Shown piece by piece: positions 17,810 to 25,867 of a DNA stretch of 42,766 nt. Source of the stretch: Alicyclobacillus acidiphilus NBRC 100859 (GTDB lineage Bacteria; Bacillota; Bacilli; Alicyclobacillales; Alicyclobacillaceae); contig NZ_BCQI01000025.1 of NCBI RefSeq assembly GCF_001544355.1, positions 1 through 42,766 of the forward strand, written 5' to 3'. The notes beneath the pieces are model-generated. The model was not told the origin of the DNA, searched no databases, and was given only the letters and a program-made list of their open reading frames with translations. Position 1 is the first letter of the stretch. Every line of letters starts with the position of its first letter. The position numbers and the translations under genes are program-made.

Positions 17810-17967
17810 GTTGTGAACACTCCTCTACGATGAACTTATCGTACACGACGAGTGTAACACGAAATGAGCGGCGGAGAGGGCGAATATGACAGGCTGTTGT
17901 GACGCTTATGTCACAGAATTGACGTTTCACGTAATATTGCGTAGAACGATGTCGAGGAGGCTGAACG

Positions 17968-17991
17968 GGGCGATCTGGATCCCGATCGCCC
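17968..17991 (-). terminator. Hairpin downstream of phoU
   Basis: A perfect 8-bp stem (GGGCGATC with GATCGCCC, loop 8 nt) lies 16 bp after the phoU stop. There is no T-tract on either side, so it may be a weak terminator or an mRNA-stabilising hairpin. Confidence 0.4.
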
Positions 17992-18007
17992 TCTGGTTGG
18001 ATATGTG

Positions 18008-18664
18008 TCAGTTCAAGTCCGAACGTTCACCTGAAATAATGTAAATGACGCTCTCGCCGATGTTGGTGGCGTGATCTCCGATACGCTCCAAATACCGTCC
18101 GCAAAAAGCGAGTGTCATCGCCTGTGTGGCGTGATTCGGATTGTTGGAGGTTGTCGCGAACAGACCTTCAACGAGTTTGCGATAACGGTGATCGACTTCG
18201 TCATCCAACGCCGCTAGACGTTGTGCCGCATCCACGTCGTTATTCACATATGCGTTGAGCGCCTCGGAAATCATTTCGTCGATCAATTTTGCCATGGCAG
18301 GGATTTCGTCAATTGGCAGCAACAACGTTTGGCCAGAGAGTCGAATGGTTGACTTGGCGATGTCCACGGCGAGATCGCCCATTCGTTCCAAGTCCATCGC
18401 AAGACGCAGCCCAGCGACGATTTTGCGCAAATCGCCAGCTACTGGCTGTTGGGTGGCGATCAAACGAATACACAGGTCCTCAATTTCATGGTCCTGCACA
18501 TTGATCTTCCTGTCGTTTTGGACAACTTGCGTCGCGAGGTCGGCGTCTTGCGCTTCAAAAGCCGAAACGGACAAACGGATGGCCTCCTGAATGTCTCCAC
18601 CTAGTCGCAGAAGCTTCAACTTCAACTCTTTGAGCGCGATATCAAACGACTGACGTTGCTGCAT
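18008..18664 (-). CDS. phoU: Phosphate signalling regulator PhoU
   Basis: A cytoplasmic helical protein that links the Pst transporter to the phosphate-sensing two-component system and restrains Pho expression. It has two PhoU repeats, each with the metal-binding type motif: DLERMGDLAVDIA in the first half and YLERIGDHATNIGE in the second. Length 218, standard. A G-rich ribosome site lies upstream of the ATG. It follows pstB by 25 bp and is clearly cotranscribed with it under the second PhoP box. Confidence 0.94.
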   Translation of the reverse strand: MQQRQSFDIALKELKLKLLRLGGDIQEAIRLSVSAFEAQDADLATQVVQNDRKINVQDHEIEDLCIRLIATQQPVAGDLRKIVAGLRLAMDLERMGDLAVDIAKSTIRLSGQTLLLPIDEIPAMAKLIDEMISEALNAYVNNDVDAAQRLAALDDEVDHRYRKLVEGLFATTSNNPNHATQAMTLAFCGRYLERIGDHATNIGESVIYIISGERSDLN

Positions 18665-18689
18665 GTGTAATCCCCCCTAGACAACTGTG

Positions 18690-19442
18690 TCACCCGAATC
18701 GTCCGGTGATATAATCCTCTGTTCGGCTGTCGCTCGGTTTGGTGAAGATTTTTGTCGTCTCCCCAAATTCAACCAATTCGCCCGACAGGAAAAATGCGGT
18801 TCTATCAGCGACCCGAGCCGCTTGTTGCATGTTATGCGTCACGATCACGACGGTATAATCATTCTTCAGCTGTTCGACCAATTCCTCGACGCGCATCGTG
18901 GATATTGGATCAAGCGCAGATGCAGGCTCGTCCATCAACAATACGTCAGGCTCGACCGCGAGCGCCCTCGCGATGCACAAACGCTGCTGTTGACCGCCAG
19001 ACAGGGCTGTCGCAGGGCGATTCAACCGATCTTTCACTTCGTTCCACAAAGCAGCCATTTGCAGCGCGCGTTCGACGCGTTCTCGAAGCTCCGATTGCTT
19101 GCGAATGCCTCCAAGCTTGAGGCCCATAGCCACATTGTCGAAGATGGACATGGTGGGGAAGGGATTCGGCTTCTGGAAGACCATGCCGACGACTCTGCGG
19201 ACGTCGACGGGATCAAGGTCGAATAAGTTTTCATCGCCGAGCTTGACCTCACCGGTAACCTTTGCGTACGGCGCGGTTTCGTGCATGCGGTTGAGGCATC
19301 GAATGAACGTCGATTTGCCACAGCCGGATGGGCCGATAATGGCTGTAGCCATCTTTTCGTCCAGATCGATACTAATATCTTTTAACGTATGTTGCGGACC
19401 ATACCAAGCGTTCAAATTTCGAACAGACATGGACTTTGCCAT
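18690..19442 (-). CDS. pstB: Phosphate ABC transporter ATP-binding protein
   Basis: The ATPase that powers phosphate uptake through PstCA. Walker [10 protein letters not shown] begins at residue 37, the signature LSGGQQQR is at 147-154, and Walker B VLLMDEP is at 167-173. The PstB-typical stretch [12 protein letters not shown] sits at the Q-loop. Length 250. The ATG at 19442 has GAGGTGG about 9 nt upstream; a second ATG four codons in is possible. It is separated from pstSCA, facing them, so the two parts of the transporter depend on two promoters. Confidence 0.95.
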   Translation of the reverse strand: MAKSMSVRNLNAWYGPQHTLKDISIDLDEKMATAIIGPSGCGKSTFIRCLNRMHETAPYAKVTGEVKLGDENLFDLDPVDVRRVVGMVFQKPNPFPTMSIFDNVAMGLKLGGIRKQSELRERVERALQMAALWNEVKDRLNRPATALSGGQQQRLCIARALAVEPDVLLMDEPASALDPISTMRVEELVEQLKNDYTVVIVTHNMQQAARVADRTAFFLSGELVEFGETTKIFTKPSDSRTEDYITGRFG

Positions 19443-19523
19443 GCAGGTGCCACCTCAATTCAAAGAATCCGAAGGTAGTCGAAGGATCACGACGTACCAA
19501 CGCTTTAGGCTGTCAACCGTCCT

Positions 19524-19582
19524 ATAGTACAATACAAGTGAAATGTTAAGCGAATGTTAGTTTTGCATCAAGGTTATGTAAA
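19524..19582 (-). promoter_or_regulatory. PhoP box and promoter of pstB-phoU
   Basis: Reading leftward, hexamers recur every 11 bp: TTTACA (19582-19577), TTGATG (weak, 19571-19566), CTAACA (19560-19555), TTAACA (19549-19544) and CTTGTA (weak, 19538-19533). A -10-like TACTAT follows at 19529-19524. Three of the five repeats fit the PhoP consensus well. Confidence 0.75.
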
Positions 19583-19612
19583 TACCATATCTCGCACAAA
19601 TGGTTGAATACG

Positions 19613-19650
19613 ACACAAAAGCCACGGCTTATGCAGCGTGGCTCTTGTGT
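19613..19650. repeat. Long inverted repeat, possible terminator
   Basis: Arms 19613-19626 (ACACAAAAGCCACG) and 19637-19650 (CGTGGCTCTTGTGT) pair over 14 bp with one mismatch, with a 10-nt loop. Read leftward, the stem is followed by TTTTGTGT, so it may end a leftward transcript. No leftward gene is evident to its right. Confidence 0.55.
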
Positions 19651-19811
19651 AAGGCATATCACAATGAAATGACTTCCTATATAGAGTACACGAACCGTTG
19701 CCGAATGAACAACCGATTGTACTCTCGAATTGTGGCGAAATCATGAACGTCCGGCATGGCTGTCGAAGCGAACGGCGTCTTTAGTATTTTTCAACACGAT
19801 ATTCACGAAGC

Positions 19812-19880
19812 CTATACGGCTTCTTCACAATCGGATGCTATGATTCGTTTGTGCAGAAGCAAGGAACGCGTTTCATGCAT
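19812..19880 (-). CDS. Possible 22-residue peptide ORF
   Basis: A short leftward ORF with an unusually good ribosome site (AAGGGGG about 6 nt before the ATG at 19880) and a TATATT element upstream. It encodes MHETRSLLLHKRIIASDCEE plus two residues. Its stop lies inside a small hairpin (GAAGCC with GGCTTC, 19807-19823). It lacks a recognisable family and could be chance; it is listed because the gap from 19583 to 20118 otherwise has no gene. Confidence 0.2.
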   Translation of the reverse strand: MHETRSLLLHKRIIASDCEEAV

Positions 19881-19905
19881 GATTACCCCCTTAATATACT
19901 TGAAA

Positions 19906-19933
19906 GGCCACTTTCATGGTGGCCGCTTTTTTT
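19906..19933 (+). terminator. Orphan rho-independent terminator
   Basis: The stem GGCCAC (19906-19911) with GTGGCC (19919-19924) has a loop of about 7 nt and is followed by GC and seven Ts. It is textbook in form, but no rightward gene precedes it; the nearest upstream genes (pstB, phoU) run leftward. It may end a small RNA. Confidence 0.7.
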
Positions 19934-20041
19934 GTAGTGTGGTAATCTTACAGACGATCGTTTAATGTATGCATATGCATCGATCTCTGTTGTCGCGGCG
20001 CGTGTTGTAGGAGACGAGCACGCTTGCCACAAAGATTTCGT

Positions 20042-20071
20042 TTGAGTTTATGCATGTGTTTGAGGTATACC
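20042..20071 (+). promoter_or_regulatory. Candidate promoter of the ferredoxin gene
   Basis: TTGAGT (20042-20047) and TATACC (20066-20071) have an 18-bp spacer and lie 48 bp before the ferredoxin start. Confidence 0.45.
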
Positions 20072-20118
20072 TTTAACTAGGACATCATTCCTTATTCAAG
20101 TCGAGGAGGTCAACACGC

Positions 20119-20355
20119 ATGCCGTTTGTCATCACATCTCCGTGTATCGGCGAAAAGGCCGCGGATTGTGTAGAAACCTGTCCAGTTGATGCGATTCACG
20201 AAGGTCCAGATCAGTACTATATCGATCCCGATCTTTGTATCGATTGCGCAGCCTGTGAACCCGTTTGCCCGGTCAGCGCCATTTTCCAAGAGGATTTCGT
20301 GCCTGAAGACGAGCAGGAGTTCATCCAGAAGAACGCCGATTTCTTTAAGAAATAA
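20119..20355 (+). CDS. 7Fe-type ferredoxin (3Fe-4S / 4Fe-4S)
   Basis: A small soluble electron carrier of 78 residues. Cysteines C9, C17 and C21-P22 follow the spacing of a 3Fe-4S site. C40, C43, C46 and C50-P51 form a CxxCxxCxxxCP 4Fe-4S site, with C50 and C21 able to cross-ligate as in other two-cluster ferredoxins. The N-terminal PFVITSPCIGEKAADCVETCP pattern is typical of 7Fe ferredoxins of Bacillus and thermophiles. The C-terminal tail is acidic. CGAGGAGG precedes the ATG. It is a stand-alone gene, so the redox partner is unknown. Confidence 0.93.
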   Translation: MPFVITSPCIGEKAADCVETCPVDAIHEGPDQYYIDPDLCIDCAACEPVCPVSAIFQEDFVPEDEQEFIQKNADFFKK

Positions 20356-20401
20356 TTGGTATATTGTCGTGATTGCATGCAAACGCCATGCGGAATCGAT
20401 C

Positions 20402-20445
20402 GCCCCGCGAGCAGGTCAAGCTGCGAGCGGGGCAATCTTGATTTT
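20402..20445 (+). terminator. Terminator after ferredoxin
   Basis: GCCCCGC (20402-20408) pairs with GCGGGGC (20427-20433), with an inner CAG/CTG pairing, then AATCTTGATTTT. The T-tract is interrupted, so it is of moderate strength. Confidence 0.5.
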
Positions 20446-20519
20446 CGCCGCTCAAACCTGTCTGGCTGCTTGACGCCATCCAGAGGACGGCGCGTTTCCG
20501 ATGAAGGGGGATGGAGTAG

Positions 20520-20975
20520 CTGAGATCAATACGTGAGATTGTCGTTACCAGTGCAGTGGTGTTGGCATCCCTGGCGTGTGCAGGGTGCAGCGCCGCTTCG
20601 ACGTCTGCGAACAATGTGTCTGCCAATACGTCTGCGAACCAGACCCAATCGTCGAATGCCGTTCAAACGTCTGTCGATCCTCACGTGTACTCGGTATGTC
20701 AACAAATATATGAAGGTGTTTCCAAATCCCTGAACGAGAACACGAATGTCAGTTTCGACAAGACGCTGAAAAGTATCACTGCGGTTGCTCAGAGCAGTCC
20801 GCCGAATTCGCCGAACAGTGTGCTCTATGAAGACGCAGAAACGGTCGTCACGATGGATGACGCCATCAATGGGGAAGGCGCGCCACCTTCGGCGTACACG
20901 AAGATTACCGCCGCGTTGAACCAATTGCAGGCGCATCTGCGGCGTTATCAGCACCTGGTTCATTCGCGCTCTTGA
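20520..20975 (+). CDS. Orphan lipoprotein, start codon unclear
   Basis: A small secreted lipoprotein of unknown role. The signal peptide is complete only if the frame is read back beyond the GTG at 20556: R-S-I-R-E, then VVTSAVVLASLACAGC, with the lipobox LACAGC. After the cysteine comes a Ser/Asn/Thr-rich linker, then a helical domain of about 100 residues. No ATG, GTG or TTG supplies the basic N-terminus. CTG at 20520 is preceded by GGGGGATGGAG; an in-frame ATG at 20511 is cut off by TAG at 20517. Start at 20520 is therefore a working choice. It has no recognisable family. Confidence 0.6.
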   Translation: MRSIREIVVTSAVVLASLACAGCSAASTSANNVSANTSANQTQSSNAVQTSVDPHVYSVCQQIYEGVSKSLNENTNVSFDKTLKSITAVAQSSPPNSPNSVLYEDAETVVTMDDAINGEGAPPSAYTKITAALNQLQAHLRRYQHLVHSRS

Positions 20976-20989
20976 TGACGGCCAGAGGC

Positions 20990-21036
20990 AAAGAAAACGG
21001 GTCTCCCTGATGGGATGACCCGTTTTCTTTGTTTTC
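20990..21036. terminator. Bidirectional terminator between the lipoprotein and beta-mannosidase genes
   Basis: A perfect 14-bp stem, AAAGAAAACGGGTC (20990-21003) with GACCCGTTTTCTTT (21017-21030), contains an inner TCCC/GGGA pairing and has T-runs in both directions. It serves both convergent genes. Confidence 0.85.
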
Positions 21037-21049
21037 GCGGTGGCGATTG

Positions 21050-23593
21050 TTAGGCCATTTGGACGAGATCGATCATCGAAGTCACGTGAACGTCGCCGGG
21101 ATCGGCGTGAATGAATTCACCGTGTATCGAGACCTTGAATTCGATCTCCTTTGGCAGACCTGGAACGAGATCGAAATAGTTGTCGGAAAAGATACCGTCG
21201 ACTTCCGACGAGAGAACGACGTGCTTGGCAAGTGTATCCGTCTCCAACACCAGCACCGCGGATCCGTCTTGGCGTTCGCGCTTGGTCACGACGATGGTTG
21301 GCTGCTTCAACTGGATGCGGTTGGCCGGCACGAAATAGTGTTCCTTCGAGTCGACGATGCTGCCGTTGTTTTCTTCGAATGTGGCGACCAGGACACTCGT
21401 TTGGGGCGTGCGGTTCTGCAGCCACTCCTGGGTCTTCAAGCTGCTTGCCACGATGGCTGAATTCGCCGGCACGGATACGGAATCGATTCGTTCCGCCAGC
21501 AGATTTCCTGAGAAGTCGAACAATCGACAGATCAAGCGGCCAGCAATCGGCTGCAACACATCGGAAACGAGATGAACCTCAGTGACATCGTCGTGTTCGT
21601 AGATGGAGACGGACACGTCTTGGAACGATCGCTTCGCGTAATATTGAAGCGCCTTCCATCGACCGTAATAGTCCATGCTGGACCAAGACGCGACGGGCCA
21701 GCAGTCGTTGATTTGCCAGTACAAGCTGCCCATGCAGAACGGTTTGCGGCGTCGGTGGGCTTCCATCGCCATTTTGATAGCCTCCGCCTGCAACACCTGA
21801 CTCATGACAAGAAACGATTGAAAATCCTTCGGTTCGTTGTAATAGATGTCCATATATTCTTTGATCAGCCTGTTGCCATCGCCGCTCCGCTGGTGCCACT
21901 TCATAACGTCCGATTCGAGCGCCATGTCCTCTGGCTTCGCGTATGTTTGCACCGTTTTAAGTTCTGGAAATGATTGGAATCCGTACTCGCTCATGAAGTG
22001 GCCCAGATACACGTTGTAGTTTGAGAACGGCTCGACATTGTGCCAAACGCCCCAGTAGTGTATGTCGCCCCGTGTCGAATCGTTTTTGGCGTGCTGAGAA
22101 GCGTCGCCTGTCAAGGCTTGCATGGGCGAAGAAGGCCAATACTCCGCCTGCGGCGCGTATCGAGAGACGGCCTCCGGCAAAATATCGTGAAAGACAGCTT
22201 CGTAATCGGCCCAAATCCGCGCCCGCTGTTCTTGGGTATATTGCTGTTTCCATCCCCAGCCGGCGTTTTCGTCGTATTGCGACCATGCCGTGTCGATCTC
22301 GTTGTTTCCGCACCAAAGAGCGATGCACGGGTGATTTCGCAGGCGAATCAAATTGTCCTTCGCTTCTTGTCTGACACTTTCCAAAAACGCCTCGTCGCCT
22401 GGGTACATGCTGCAGGCAAACATAAAGTCCTGCCAGACGAGAATGCCGTGCTCGTCGCAGAGATCGTAAAAAATGTCGGCTTCGTACGTGCCGCCGCCCC
22501 AAACCCGAAGCATGTTCATATTCGCCTCAACCGCACTCATGATCTCGTGGCGGTAGCGCTCCTCATCGACGTCCGTCAGGAACGAGTCGTTTGGAATGTG
22601 GTTCGCGCCTTTGGCGAATACGGGAACACCATTGAGTTCAAAATAGAAAGTCGTGCCTGCGCTGTCGGTGTTGCGGACGAGTTTGATGGATCGTAGCCCG
22701 GTTCGTGTAGACGATTGATCGATCACGTCATCGCCCCGCAGCAGCGTAACGGCAAATGTGTAGAGGTACGATTCGCCAAGGCCGCGCGACCACCAGAGGC
22801 GAGGGTTGTCGATGGAGATGGGGACCTCCACCTGATTGGTCCCGGGGGACAATTCGACTTCGAGTGCGGCGTGGACGCCCTGAGACTCCACTTGCACGGT
22901 GCCGCTCCAGGCCGTATCCGATTCGATGGTGACCAGTACGGCAACTTCGGCCAGTGCGCGACTGATGCGGCGTTGATCGATGTAGACGTCCGTGATCCGT
23001 CCTTGAGACCACCCCACGAGATGGACCGGGCGCCATATGCCGCTGGTCACAAAGCGTGGACCCCAGTCCCAGCCGTAGTGGTAGGGGGCTTTGCGGCTGA
23101 ATACACTCAGTTTCTGGTCGCCGAGGCCGCCGCGTTCCGACTGATCGTTTGGAGCGGGCAAGTTGTAGCCAAGCGCCGCGAGTTTTGGCAGATCCTCTTG
23201 AATCGGGGATCGGAAGATAACCCTCAATGAGTTTGGTCCTAATTGTAGATTGTCCTTTACATCGGCGCGCCATGTCCGAAACATATTGTTTGCCGACAAT
23301 ACGTGTGTGTCGTTGACGAATACCTCCGCATACGTATCGAGGCCGTTGAAAACGAGTTCAAGGTTGCGTTCACCAAGCGTGGCTTGGTCCACGTCAAACG
23401 TCGTTTCGTATTCCCAATCCTGCTTGTCGATCCACTGCAAATCACCTTCATTGGTTCCGACGAATGGGAGGGGAATCTTGCCGTTTGCAAGCAAATCCGT
23501 GTGCACGCATCCGGGTACAGTTGCTGGCAGCCATTCTTGTTCGCTCGGGGAGCGAAACATCCAATTTGTCGATAGCGGTTTATCCGTGGCCAT
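21050..23593 (-). CDS. Beta-mannosidase, glycoside hydrolase family 2
   Basis: An intracellular exo-enzyme that releases mannose from the non-reducing end of beta-manno-oligosaccharides. There is no signal peptide. The N-terminal GH2 sugar-binding domain begins near residue 8 (STNWMFRSPSEQEWLPATVPG, the usual opening), then the immunoglobulin-like domain, then the TIM barrel. The acid/base is E432 in WCGNNEID and the nucleophile E536 in MSEYGFQSFPE, both in the beta-mannosidase form rather than the beta-galactosidase form. Length 847, usual. GGAGGGC precedes the ATG. It faces away from the Opp-type transporter genes and shares a 534-bp regulatory region with them. Confidence 0.94.
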   Translation of the reverse strand: MATDKPLSTNWMFRSPSEQEWLPATVPGCVHTDLLANGKIPLPFVGTNEGDLQWIDKQDWEYETTFDVDQATLGERNLELVFNGLDTYAEVFVNDTHVLSANNMFRTWRADVKDNLQLGPNSLRVIFRSPIQEDLPKLAALGYNLPAPNDQSERGGLGDQKLSVFSRKAPYHYGWDWGPRFVTSGIWRPVHLVGWSQGRITDVYIDQRRISRALAEVAVLVTIESDTAWSGTVQVESQGVHAALEVELSPGTNQVEVPISIDNPRLWWSRGLGESYLYTFAVTLLRGDDVIDQSSTRTGLRSIKLVRNTDSAGTTFYFELNGVPVFAKGANHIPNDSFLTDVDEERYRHEIMSAVEANMNMLRVWGGGTYEADIFYDLCDEHGILVWQDFMFACSMYPGDEAFLESVRQEAKDNLIRLRNHPCIALWCGNNEIDTAWSQYDENAGWGWKQQYTQEQRARIWADYEAVFHDILPEAVSRYAPQAEYWPSSPMQALTGDASQHAKNDSTRGDIHYWGVWHNVEPFSNYNVYLGHFMSEYGFQSFPELKTVQTYAKPEDMALESDVMKWHQRSGDGNRLIKEYMDIYYNEPKDFQSFLVMSQVLQAEAIKMAMEAHRRRKPFCMGSLYWQINDCWPVASWSSMDYYGRWKALQYYAKRSFQDVSVSIYEHDDVTEVHLVSDVLQPIAGRLICRLFDFSGNLLAERIDSVSVPANSAIVASSLKTQEWLQNRTPQTSVLVATFEENNGSIVDSKEHYFVPANRIQLKQPTIVVTKRERQDGSAVLVLETDTLAKHVVLSSEVDGIFSDNYFDLVPGLPKEIEFKVSIHGEFIHADPGDVHVTSMIDLVQMA

Positions 23594-23639
23594 GGTGCCC
23601 TCCTTGTGTCTCTGAGGTTAATCTCTCACGCACCGCCAC

Positions 23640-23645
23640 ATTATA
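23640..23645 (-). promoter_or_regulatory. Candidate -10 element of the beta-mannosidase gene
   Basis: A perfect TATAAT reads leftward here, 46 bp before the start codon. The -35 region (GGACAA at an 18-bp spacing) is poor, which suits an activated or weak promoter. Confidence 0.4.
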
Positions 23646-23802
23646 CGCGATCCGCAATATTCGTTGTCCAGAAGAACGATCCGGCTTGCAGGATCGATGA
23701 TGTATCGGCAAAATTCTTCATGTTACCTCAAGCTCCGCAAGCGTTTTCGGTAGTTCGTTCAGTCTGCCATCTCTTTACTAGTAATAATTTCGAATGCACT
23801 AC

Positions 23803-23831
23803 TTGAAAAGAGACAATAAATGATGCACAAT
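23803..23831 (+). promoter_or_regulatory. Candidate promoter upstream of the Opp-type operon
   Basis: TTGAAA (23803-23808) and CACAAT (23826-23831) are 17 bp apart. It would give a leader of nearly 300 nt before the binding-protein gene, with both palindromic operators downstream of it. Confidence 0.35.
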
Positions 23832-23865
23832 AACAATGTTAGCAGAGGTGGTGAAATCGCCTTCA

Positions 23866-23883
23866 TTCGAAAACGGTTTCGAA
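23866..23883. promoter_or_regulatory. LacI-type operator 1 (TTCGAAAACGGTTTCGAA)
   Basis: A near-perfect 18-bp palindrome with a central CG, the form bound by LacI/GalR regulators. It differs from the CcpA cre consensus at the outer positions (CG instead of TG). Confidence 0.6.
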
Positions 23884-24033
23884 CAAGGTTCGTCCATGGT
23901 GCGGCGAATTTGATCGACGGGTGTCGAAGGCGGGATGTTCGCCCGAGTCGTTCTGACACGCTTCCTCGGAAAGATTGAGGCTGTTCCGTCACCTTGGTTC
24001 GCTGGTGGCAGGAACAATTGTTTAGACATCGGG

Positions 24034-24047
24034 CGAAAGCGATTTCG
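24034..24047. promoter_or_regulatory. LacI-type operator 2 (CGAAAGCGATTTCG)
   Basis: Shares the pattern CGAAANCGNTTTCG with operator 1 and lies 166 bp from it centre to centre, 81 bp before the binding-protein start. Confidence 0.55.
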
Positions 24048-24127
24048 TTGACCCGGGGTTTCGCGAAGGTTGTTGCGAAGGTTCCGGGTAATGGGATTCT
24101 GCACCGAACATCAAAGGGGGACTTCAA

Positions 24128-25849
24128 GTGTCCAAAAAGCATGTATTTCGTGTAGCGTCAACGGCTGCCGTAGTCGCATTGGGTTTAGCGGGATGCGGTA
24201 CTGTCTCCAACACGGCCTCCAACACAGCAAGCGGTTCTTCGAGTTCCAACGTATCAACGACCGGAGCTGCTTCGACCAATGTGTCGAATGCCGTTTTGAC
24301 AGTCGCGCCTAACGTGACAGGCAGTTTCGCCGACAACTTCAACCCGTTCTCGGGAACCAATAGTGTCGACGGTACGCTCGGCAACATTTATGAAACGTTG
24401 TTCTATTTCGACAATACGACTGGCAAACAGTTCAATCTGTTGGGCAAGAGCTTTACGTTCAGCAACGGCGGGAAAACGCTAACAGTGCATCTTCAGCCGA
24501 AGGCGAAGTGGACCGACGGCAAGGCGTTCACTGCACAGGATGTCGTGTTTACGTTCGACGACATCAAGAAATATCCGGATGCGGATACCAACGGCATCTG
24601 GCAACAGCTGACAAGTGTCAAGGCTCAAGGCAACGACACGGTGGTGTTCACGTTCAAGTCGTCGAACATTCCGTTCGCGGAGCAGTACGTATTGGCTGGA
24701 ACCTATATCGTGCCGAAGCATTTGTGGAGTTCGCTAGGGGATCCTGCGAAGGCGAAAATTACGTACACGCAGGCGATTGGCACAGGGCCGTTTAAAATCT
24801 CGTATTTCTCGACACAGGATTACAAGTTTACGGCAAATGAACAGTATTACGGCGGAGCTCCGGCTGTGAAAACGTTGAATTACCCGGCGTACGCGAGCAA
24901 CTCGAGTGCTGACCTGGCGCTTGCGAGCGGCGAGATTCAATACGCGGGCATCAACATTCCGAATATCGACAAGACGTTCGTGAAGGCAGATCCGCAGCAC
25001 AATCACTATTACTTCCCGCCAAACAACCCGGTCGAGTTGTATCCGAACTTGACTAACCCATTGTTGGCGCAACTGCCTGTACGGCAAGCGATGAATTTGG
25101 CAATCGATCGCAACGAGTTGTCGGTCAAGGGTGAAACCGGCTACGAGTCTCCGGCGTCGCCGACGAGCCTCGTGCTTCCTCCGCAGAAGGCTTGGTTGGA
25201 TCCGAATTTGCCGGCGTCTGACAAGTCTTTCACCGTGAACGACACAAAAGCGGAACAAATCCTTGAGAAGGCCGGTTTCAAGAAGGACTCCAAAGGTATT
25301 TTCGCCAAGGACGGCAAGGAATTATCGTTCACGCTGTTGACGGTCTCCGGGTGGAGCGACTGGGACGAAGATGCGCTGCTCATCAAGCAACAACTGCAGA
25401 AGATCGGCATCGCAATCAACGTGAGCCAGCAACAGTACTCGGCATACTACAACCAGGTTGATCCGGGTGCAGGCGTGAAACCGACCTACCAATTGGCCAT
25501 TTCGTGGACCAATGCCGGACCGACGCCGTACACGACATATCACGACATGCTTGACTCGACGGGCGGCTTCAATATCGAAGGTTACAAGAATCCGTCGCTC
25601 GACAAGGTGTTCCAAGACTTTGCGTCGACCACCAACAAGTCGGAGCAATTGAAGGATATGTACGAGATCGAAAAGACGGCTGCCGAACAATTGCCTGTCA
25701 TTCCGTTGCTCGACGGTGCGCTCTGGTACGAGTACAACGACTCGAATTTCACGGGCTTCCCGACCAAATCGAACCTGTGGATCGATCCGTCGCCGTACAA
25801 CTATCAATCTGCAGCAATCGTCATGGACCGCCTGAAGCCGACAAAATAA
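24128..25849 (+). CDS. Opp/Dpp-type ABC transporter substrate-binding lipoprotein
   Basis: A family 5 solute-binding protein (SBP_bac_5) of 573 residues. The signal peptide ends in the lipobox LAGC and is followed by a Ser/Thr/Asn-rich linker. The fold's landmarks are NPFSGTNSVDG, WTDGKAFTAQDVVFTFDDI, IGTGPFKISYF and LLAQLPVRQAMNLAIDR. The GTG start has AAAGGGGG upstream. Family members carry peptides or beta-linked oligosaccharides. The flanking beta-mannosidase and beta-glucosidase make a manno- or gluco-oligosaccharide cargo more likely than peptides, but this is context only. Confidence 0.9.
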   Translation: MSKKHVFRVASTAAVVALGLAGCGTVSNTASNTASGSSSSNVSTTGAASTNVSNAVLTVAPNVTGSFADNFNPFSGTNSVDGTLGNIYETLFYFDNTTGKQFNLLGKSFTFSNGGKTLTVHLQPKAKWTDGKAFTAQDVVFTFDDIKKYPDADTNGIWQQLTSVKAQGNDTVVFTFKSSNIPFAEQYVLAGTYIVPKHLWSSLGDPAKAKITYTQAIGTGPFKISYFSTQDYKFTANEQYYGGAPAVKTLNYPAYASNSSADLALASGEIQYAGINIPNIDKTFVKADPQHNHYYFPPNNPVELYPNLTNPLLAQLPVRQAMNLAIDRNELSVKGETGYESPASPTSLVLPPQKAWLDPNLPASDKSFTVNDTKAEQILEKAGFKKDSKGIFAKDGKELSFTLLTVSGWSDWDEDALLIKQQLQKIGIAINVSQQQYSAYYNQVDPGAGVKPTYQLAISWTNAGPTPYTTYHDMLDSTGGFNIEGYKNPSLDKVFQDFASTTNKSEQLKDMYEIEKTAAEQLPVIPLLDGALWYEYNDSNFTGFPTKSNLWIDPSPYNYQSAAIVMDRLKPTK

Positions 25850-25867
25850 GAACTGAAATCGCTTTAC

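Noticed and set aside
17499-17930. Leftward open frame of 143 codons after the NlpC/P60 gene
   Set aside because: It crosses a strong terminator stem and overlaps the better supported 50-residue ORF; no ribosome site or protein-like pattern.
23594-24127. Hidden gene in the 534-bp gap between beta-mannosidase and the Opp-type operon
   Set aside because: Open frames there are short, start poorly and look random. The region is explained by promoters and two operators.
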